From: Candidatus Fermentibacterota bacterium
GTDB taxonomy: Bacteria; JAFGKV01
Direction of reading: 5' to 3'
DNA: 16,276 nucleotides
Assembly: GCA_030620115.1 (NCBI GenBank)
Contig: JAUXFG010000087.1
Location: forward strand, 1-16,276
Shown here: in pieces, positions 12,902 through 16,276 of the stretch
How the letters are laid out: the number at the start of each line of letters is the position of its first letter
Position numbering within the stretch: position 1 is the first letter of the stretch
Program-made: the position numbers and the translations under genes
The notes under the pieces: model-generated
Told to the model about the DNA's origin: nothing
The model's input: only the letters and a program-made list of their open reading frames with translations
Database searches by the model: none

Positions 12902-14302
12902 ATGGAAACACTACTAGCCGGCCTGATCGTTCTTGGAATCCTTGTGATTGCGCACGAATTGGGGCACTTGGTGGCAGGGCTGCGGCTTGGTGTCACCGTA
13001 CTGAAGTTCAGCATCGGGTTCGGTCCCAAGGTGGTTGGTTTCACCTGGAACGGAATCGAATGGGTCATCAGCGCCATCCCGTTTGGGGGATTCGTGAAGT
13101 TTGCCGGGGATGAACCCGGAGGGGAAGAGGAGGAAGAGGAATCGTCTCCTGATCCCGGCGATTTCTCAACGCAGCCGTGGTGGGTGAAGACCGTGGTAGC
13201 GGTCGCCGGACCCGGGATGAATGTCGTATTGGCATTTGTGCTGTTTTATGTGGTCTCACTGATTGGATTGCGGATACCCGACCCCGACCTTATCGTTGGT
13301 ATGGTGGAGGCTCACTCTCCCGGGGACAGTATAGGCTTGCTCTCCGGGGACAGGATTGTTGAGCTGGGTGGCCGCGAGGTGGATACCTGGTTTGATCTCA
13401 TGAAAGTCCTTGCTTCCTCTGAGAAGAACCAGGATGTCGGCTCTCTTGCTCTGGTGGTATCGCGTGCCTCAACCATGGATACGCTGCTTGTGGACGCCAA
13501 GGGTGGTTTCCTCGAGGGAATAGGTCTATCGGTGTCCCCGGTGGTGGGTGAAGTAAGCATCGGTCTCCCTGCGTTCGAAGCGGGCCTCCAGGAAGGCGAC
13601 AGCATAGTGGTTGCCGGGGGCCAATCGATTCAGACCTATGAAGAGTTCCGGAAGATCATCCAAGGCAAAGCCGACGAGGATCTGGAGCTGTGTTTTGTCA
13701 GGGAGGGGAGGTTGCTCACCACTACTATTCGGCCGATGAACGGCGAGAGCGTAGGGGTAGGGCCGGGTGGACTCATCGGCATCATGAGCCGCCAGGGAAA
13801 ACAGCGGGCTATCAAGTTTGGTCCCTTGGAGGCATTGGTTCACTCTGCGGAGATGACCTTTGGCATAGCAGGCAACATCTATTCCGGGCTCTATCGCATA
13901 GTGAAGAATCCGCGTGCGATGCGACGTCAATTGGGTGGACCCATCGCCATTGCACAGTTGTCGGCCAAGGAGGCCAAGAAAGGCCTGGACAGCATCATTA
14001 GTTTCGTGGCGATCATCTCGGTGATGTTGGCTGTGGTGAACCTGCTTCCCATACCGATTCTGGACGGCGGCATGGTACTCTTCTCGCTCATCGAGGGTGT
14101 ACGTCAGAAGCCGCTTGGTTTGAAGTCGCAGCTTGTTCTGCAGAGGATAGGTTACGCCTTTCTTGTGACCCTGATGGCGTTCTCCTTGGCGAATGATGTG
14201 GAGAGAATGTGGAAGCGTCGCAAGGCAATAGAATCCCCCGTTGAGGTGATGAAAAAGGAGCAGCCGCAGGAGACCGGCATAGGGTCTGGCAAAGCAGAGT
14301 AA
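12902..14302 (+). CDS. rseP: Site-2-type intramembrane zinc metalloprotease (M50, RseP family)
   Basis: A 466-residue polytopic membrane protease expected to cut transmembrane anti-sigma factors or signal peptide remnants. The zinc site HELGH is at 18-22 in the first membrane helix, GPGMN at 103-107, and the second active-site motif NLLPIPILDGG at 380-390. Two PDZ regions lie at about 125-205 and 213-283, as in E. coli RseP, though the first is divergent. An acidic insert with seven Glu in a row (about 74-80) follows the conserved FGGFVKFAGDEP stretch on the cytosolic side. ATG 12902 follows AAGGAGGAG. The C-terminal tail after 435 is polar. It is followed after 6 bases by rsmD. Confidence 0.96.
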   Translation: METLLAGLIVLGILVIAHELGHLVAGLRLGVTVLKFSIGFGPKVVGFTWNGIEWVISAIPFGGFVKFAGDEPGGEEEEEESSPDPGDFSTQPWWVKTVVAVAGPGMNVVLAFVLFYVVSLIGLRIPDPDLIVGMVEAHSPGDSIGLLSGDRIVELGGREVDTWFDLMKVLASSEKNQDVGSLALVVSRASTMDTLLVDAKGGFLEGIGLSVSPVVGEVSIGLPAFEAGLQEGDSIVVAGGQSIQTYEEFRKIIQGKADEDLELCFVREGRLLTTTIRPMNGESVGVGPGGLIGIMSRQGKQRAIKFGPLEALVHSAEMTFGIAGNIYSGLYRIVKNPRAMRRQLGGPIAIAQLSAKEAKKGLDSIISFVAIISVMLAVVNLLPIPILDGGMVLFSLIEGVRQKPLGLKSQLVLQRIGYAFLVTLMAFSLANDVERMWKRRKAIESPVEVMKKEQPQETGIGSGKAE

Positions 14303-14308
14303 CGAGGA

Positions 14309-14869
14309 GTGGCAGCCCCCTCGCGAGCGAGGCTCGTTGCTGGTGAAGCCAAGGGACGAGTCCTGGCGGTGCCGCCAGGCGTGCGACCGAGTTCTGCCAT
14401 GACGAGGAGGACAATGCTCGATCCTCTCCGTGAGCACATCCGCGATGCAGAGGTGCTCGATCTATTCGCCGGTGCGGGGGTGCTTTCCGCGGAGATCCTT
14501 TCTCGGGGCGCGCGCAACCTTGTGGCGGTGGAGCGATCGCCGAGAGCCGCGCAGGTTTGGAAGAAGAACATGGAGCTGTTGAGCTTCAGCGCTCGGGCAC
14601 ATATTCTTATCATGCCTGTACAGAGAGCGCTCAAGAGATTAGTGAAGGGCTCATGGGAGTTCACGCTTTTGGTCGCGGATCCGCCATATGCAATGCCGAA
14701 CTTGTTGGCTTTCTGGTCGGAAGCTCCGTTCTTTGAGCTCTTGTCTCCCGGGGGAATTCTGGTCATTGAACAGGCGCGGCGAGCCGGGGATCCGGCGCCG
14801 TCGAAATTGACTCCGCTGTGGAAACGCGAGATCGGCGACACCATGATCTATGCCTTTCAATCGGTGTAG
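14309..14869 (+). CDS. rsmD: 16S rRNA (guanine(966)-N(2))-methyltransferase RsmD
   Basis: A 186-residue SAM-dependent methyltransferase acting on G966 of 16S rRNA. The order is typical: RLVAGEAKGR (8-17), RPSSAMTR (26-33), motif I VLDLFAGAGVLSAE (49-62), the acidic ribose-binding Glu75, and catalytic DPPY (124-127). The GTG at 14309 is the only usable start between the in-frame rseP stop and the conserved region, yet its purine-rich GAGGA touches the start codon with no spacer, so initiation probably depends on ribosomes ending on rseP 6 bases before. RsmD and CoaD are neighbours in many genomes, which supports the call. Confidence 0.95.
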   Translation: MAAPSRARLVAGEAKGRVLAVPPGVRPSSAMTRRTMLDPLREHIRDAEVLDLFAGAGVLSAEILSRGARNLVAVERSPRAAQVWKKNMELLSFSARAHILIMPVQRALKRLVKGSWEFTLLVADPPYAMPNLLAFWSEAPFFELLSPGGILVIEQARRAGDPAPSKLTPLWKREIGDTMIYAFQSV

Positions 14870-14889
14870 GGGCACGGCATGCCGTGCCC
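14870..14889. repeat. Perfect 20-nt palindrome after rsmD
   Basis: GGGCACGGCATGCCGTGCCC follows the rsmD stop with no gap. It has no T-run, so intrinsic termination is doubtful. It opens a row of palindromes that runs to about 15050. Confidence 0.8.
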
Positions 14890-14946
14890 TCCGGCCTGCC
14901 TCGGCGAAGCCTTGGCGTAGACGGGAGGCGTAGCCCTAATGCAAGC

Positions 14947-15000
14947 TTTGGAGTGCGCAAGCCAAGCTTGCGCTTTGTTCCGCGGGAGCCATGCTCCCGC
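14947..15000. repeat. Palindromic intergenic element C (TGGAGTGCG family)
   Basis: TTTGGAGTGCG (14947-14957) leads into GCGCAAGC-CAA-GCTTGCGC (14955-14973), then TTTGTT, then a second hairpin GCGGGAGC-CAT-GCTCCCGC (14982-15000). The closing CGCACTCC arm found in A and B is not seen. The first hairpin keeps the flank and the CGCTTTG tail of element B but has a different stem. Confidence 0.75.
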
Positions 15001-15025
15001 GCTCATAGCAGACTGTTGGATGAGC

Positions 15026-15049
15026 AATCCCGCGCAGTATGCGGGACTC
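15026..15049. repeat. GAGTCCCGC hairpin repeat, copy 2 (inverted)
   Basis: Reverse-complement copy of 7208-7231 with 22 of 24 bases the same. Here one stem arm carries two changes that shorten the perfect pairing to CCCGC/GCGGG. Confidence 0.65.
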
Positions 15050-15125
15050 GGGAAAAGCGGTAGCCCCGCGCTCTAGATGGGATGAAGATCAAGAAGTCAT
15101 GGCTGATGGAAAACAGAGGACGGAA

Positions 15126-15713
15126 ATGGAAACAAGATCACAATCCTTACAACCCACCATTCAACCATTCCATGATTCCAAAACCCCGGATGTGAAGCAA
15201 GGCGGCGGCGAACACAAACCCAGAATCGCGGTCTATCCTGGGAGCTTTGATCCGGTCACATATGGTCATCTCGATATCATTCACCGAAGCGCCAATCTCT
15301 TCGACAGAGTGGTGATCGCGGTGACGCAGAATGTCGGCAAGGCGCCATTCCTCGATCTGGACGAACGGTTGGATCTTCTCCGCGAGGTAACCAAGGATAT
15401 CGATGAAGTGGAAGTTACGAGCTTTGGTGGGCTTCTTGTGGATTTCGCACGTTCCATCGGCGCCTCAATTGTCATTCGTGGGTTGCGAGCGGTTTCCGAC
15501 TTTGAATTCGAACTGCAGATGGCCCTGACGAATCGATCGCTCGATCCGAACCTCGAAACAATATTCCTTACGCCCAGGGGCAAGTTTATTTTCCTCTCCA
15601 GCGGCCTCGTACGGGAGCTCTGCTTGCTCGACGGTCCCCTGGAGAGATTTGTACCGGATTCCGTGGCTCGCGTGCTTCGCCGCAAACGTGAGGAGCTCAG
15701 GGCTCGCCCATGA
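15126..15713 (+). CDS. coaD: Pantetheine-phosphate adenylyltransferase
   Basis: The enzyme joins ATP and 4'-phosphopantetheine to give dephospho-CoA, the next-to-last step of CoA synthesis. Counting from ATG 15126 (195 residues): YPGSFDPVTYGHLD (37-50) with the TxGH nucleotidyltransferase motif at 45-48, IRGLRAVSDFEFE (117-129), and the late SSGLVRE (158-164). The family is usually about 160 residues, so about 33 residues before KPRIAVYPGSFD are extra. They are encoded partly by 8-bp tandem repeats. ATG 15126 is preceded by AGAGG at a fitting distance; GTG 15192 would give a normal-length 173-residue protein but has no clear ribosome binding site; ATG 15099 is a third choice. It is probably in one transcription unit with rsmD unless the palindromes between them stop transcription. 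Confidence 0.94.
   Translation: METRSQSLQPTIQPFHDSKTPDVKQGGGEHKPRIAVYPGSFDPVTYGHLDIIHRSANLFDRVVIAVTQNVGKAPFLDLDERLDLLREVTKDIDEVEVTSFGGLLVDFARSIGASIVIRGLRAVSDFEFELQMALTNRSLDPNLETIFLTPRGKFIFLSSGLVRELCLLDGPLERFVPDSVARVLRRKREELRARP
15157..15180. repeat. 8-bp-period repeat within the coaD 5' region
   Basis: Units CCATTCAA, CCATTCCA and TGATTCCA at exact 8-bp spacing, sharing CCATGATTCCA with the cdsA start region. If coaD begins at 15126, these bases encode part of its N-terminal extension. Confidence 0.6.
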
Positions 15714-15821
15714 ATTGATTCATAATCTCTCCCATCCCGGATATGAGATCATGAAGTGACCGGGAAATATGGTGAAGGTTGTCTTGATATCGCATCACAA
15801 CCGTGAATCTATCCGCTGGAG

Positions 15822-15841
15822 GGCCACGCTCCGTCGTGGCC
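15822..15841. repeat. Hairpin GGCCACG-CTCCGT-CGTGGCC
   Basis: A perfect 7-bp stem with a 6-base loop, 108 bases after the coaD stop. It has no T-run after it. It could help stop or stabilise the coaD transcript or be another dispersed palindrome. Confidence 0.5.
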
Positions 15842-15950
15842 GCTTATGTGCACGCCGCGGACGCGATGAAACACGTCTCCCCATCAATCAAATCAGAAGG
15901 GGGATTGCGGTATCCAACGCTTTGATGTTCTGGAAATGAGCTGCCATTGT

Positions 15951-16043
15951 GCCCCGAAGGGGCTTGACATACCAGCCCAGGGCAAGCCCGATAGGGCGTA
16001 ACCCTGGGGCTGGGTAACGAAATGCCCTCAGCCCTGACAGGGC
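15951..16043. repeat. Cluster of three GC-rich stem-loops
   Basis: GCCCC-GAA-GGGGC (15951-15963); a larger fold with CCAGCC and CAGGG arms (15972-15982) pairing with CCCTG and GGCTGG (16002-16013, one bulged G) that encloses GCCC-GATA-GGGC (15986-15997); and GCCCT-GAC-AGGGC (16031-16043). The density of pairing suggests a structured repeat element; no coding function is supported. Confidence 0.6.
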
Positions 16044-16143
16044 GAGACATGAAGGAGAAAATTGGATTCGCATTGTCCAAGTTCATTTCGGTGTGGCACA
16101 TATGCTATTTGGTGCGAATGGAGGCGGAGAAAGACGACTTCCT

Positions 16144-16276
16144 CGGGATCGCTATTGGGAGCTGTCGGGATCGAATTGAGATGTGATTACATGATTTTCG
16201 GTCATGAGGGACTGGATGATTGATGAAGGCGGGAGCCACGGGGTGGCTTATTCCGATAGCGATAGCGATTTCGATG
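16144..16276. repeat. GGGATCG / CGATAGCGATAG repeat pair at the window end
   Basis: CGGGATCGCTATTGGG and CGGGATCG near 16144-16173 are answered in reverse complement by TTCCGATAGCGATAGCG from 16251. The element probably continues past the window, so its right border is unknown. Confidence 0.5.

Larger units (their letters stand above)
15714..16276. other. Gene-free region after coaD with several hairpin repeats (563 bases)
   Basis: I see no credible gene. A minus-strand frame of 85 codons covers the hairpins but has no family features. The region holds a hairpin GGCCACG...CGTGGCC (15822-15841), a cluster of GC-rich stem-loops (15951-16043), and a terminal stretch of GGGATCG/CGATAGCGATAG words (16144-16276) with a hairpin AGCCAC-GGG-GTGGCT at 16234-16248. 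No T-rich terminator for coaD is obvious. Confidence 0.65.

Noticed and set aside
15844-16101. 85-codon minus-strand frame after coaD
   Set aside because: It covers the hairpin cluster and looks like translation of a structured repeat, with no start signal or domain.

Overview
The window reads as a piece of chromosome from an uncultivated, probably diderm (Gram-negative-type) bacterium of moderate to high GC. No gene or repeat fixes the phylum. The evidence is a conserved translation and envelope gene block (S9-S13 and S2-EF-Ts ribosomal pairs, RRF, UppS, CdsA, Dxr, an RseP-type M50 protease with two PDZ regions), isoprenoid synthesis by the DXP route, and intergenic space packed with palindromes and short tandem repeats of the kind seen in several environmental lineages.

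Layout. Positions 159-2964 hold a minus-strand operon: a single-RCK (TrkA/KtrA-type) K+ channel regulator, a membrane HAMP sensor with no kinase or other recognisable output domain, and a DUF62-type S-adenosylmethionine hydrolase whose start overlaps the sensor stop (ATGA). Next on the minus strand come a spermidine/thermospermine synthase-like aminopropyltransferase (3331-4200, probable TTG start) and a VanZ-like membrane protein with an unusual C-terminal domain (4779-5987). A divergent promoter region (5988-6171) separates these from a plus-strand block: rplM-rpsI, a 500-base repeat- and hairpin-rich gap, rpsB-tsf-frr-uppS-cdsA-dxr, a 118-base repeat-bearing gap, rseP-rsmD, a gap full of palindromes, and coaD. 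The last 560 bases hold hairpin repeats but no credible gene.

How the genes work together. L13, S9, S2, EF-Ts and RRF serve translation. UppS makes the undecaprenyl carrier, CdsA makes CDP-diacylglycerol, and Dxr commits DXP to the MEP pathway that supplies UppS substrates. RseP performs intramembrane proteolysis in envelope stress signalling. RsmD methylates 16S rRNA and CoaD makes dephospho-CoA. pyrH, which commonly lies between tsf and frr, is absent here.

The most unusual content is between genes. One family of palindromes keeps its flanks (TGGAGTGCG...) and loop (AGCCATGCT) while stem bases change together. A family of 8-bp-period tandem repeats occurs at five or more loci and reaches into the 5' ends of cdsA and coaD. 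A 45-bp palindromic repeat runs up to the ribosome binding site of rseP. A nested-hairpin leader lies before rpsB. I found no CRISPR array, prophage, transposase, tRNA or rRNA.
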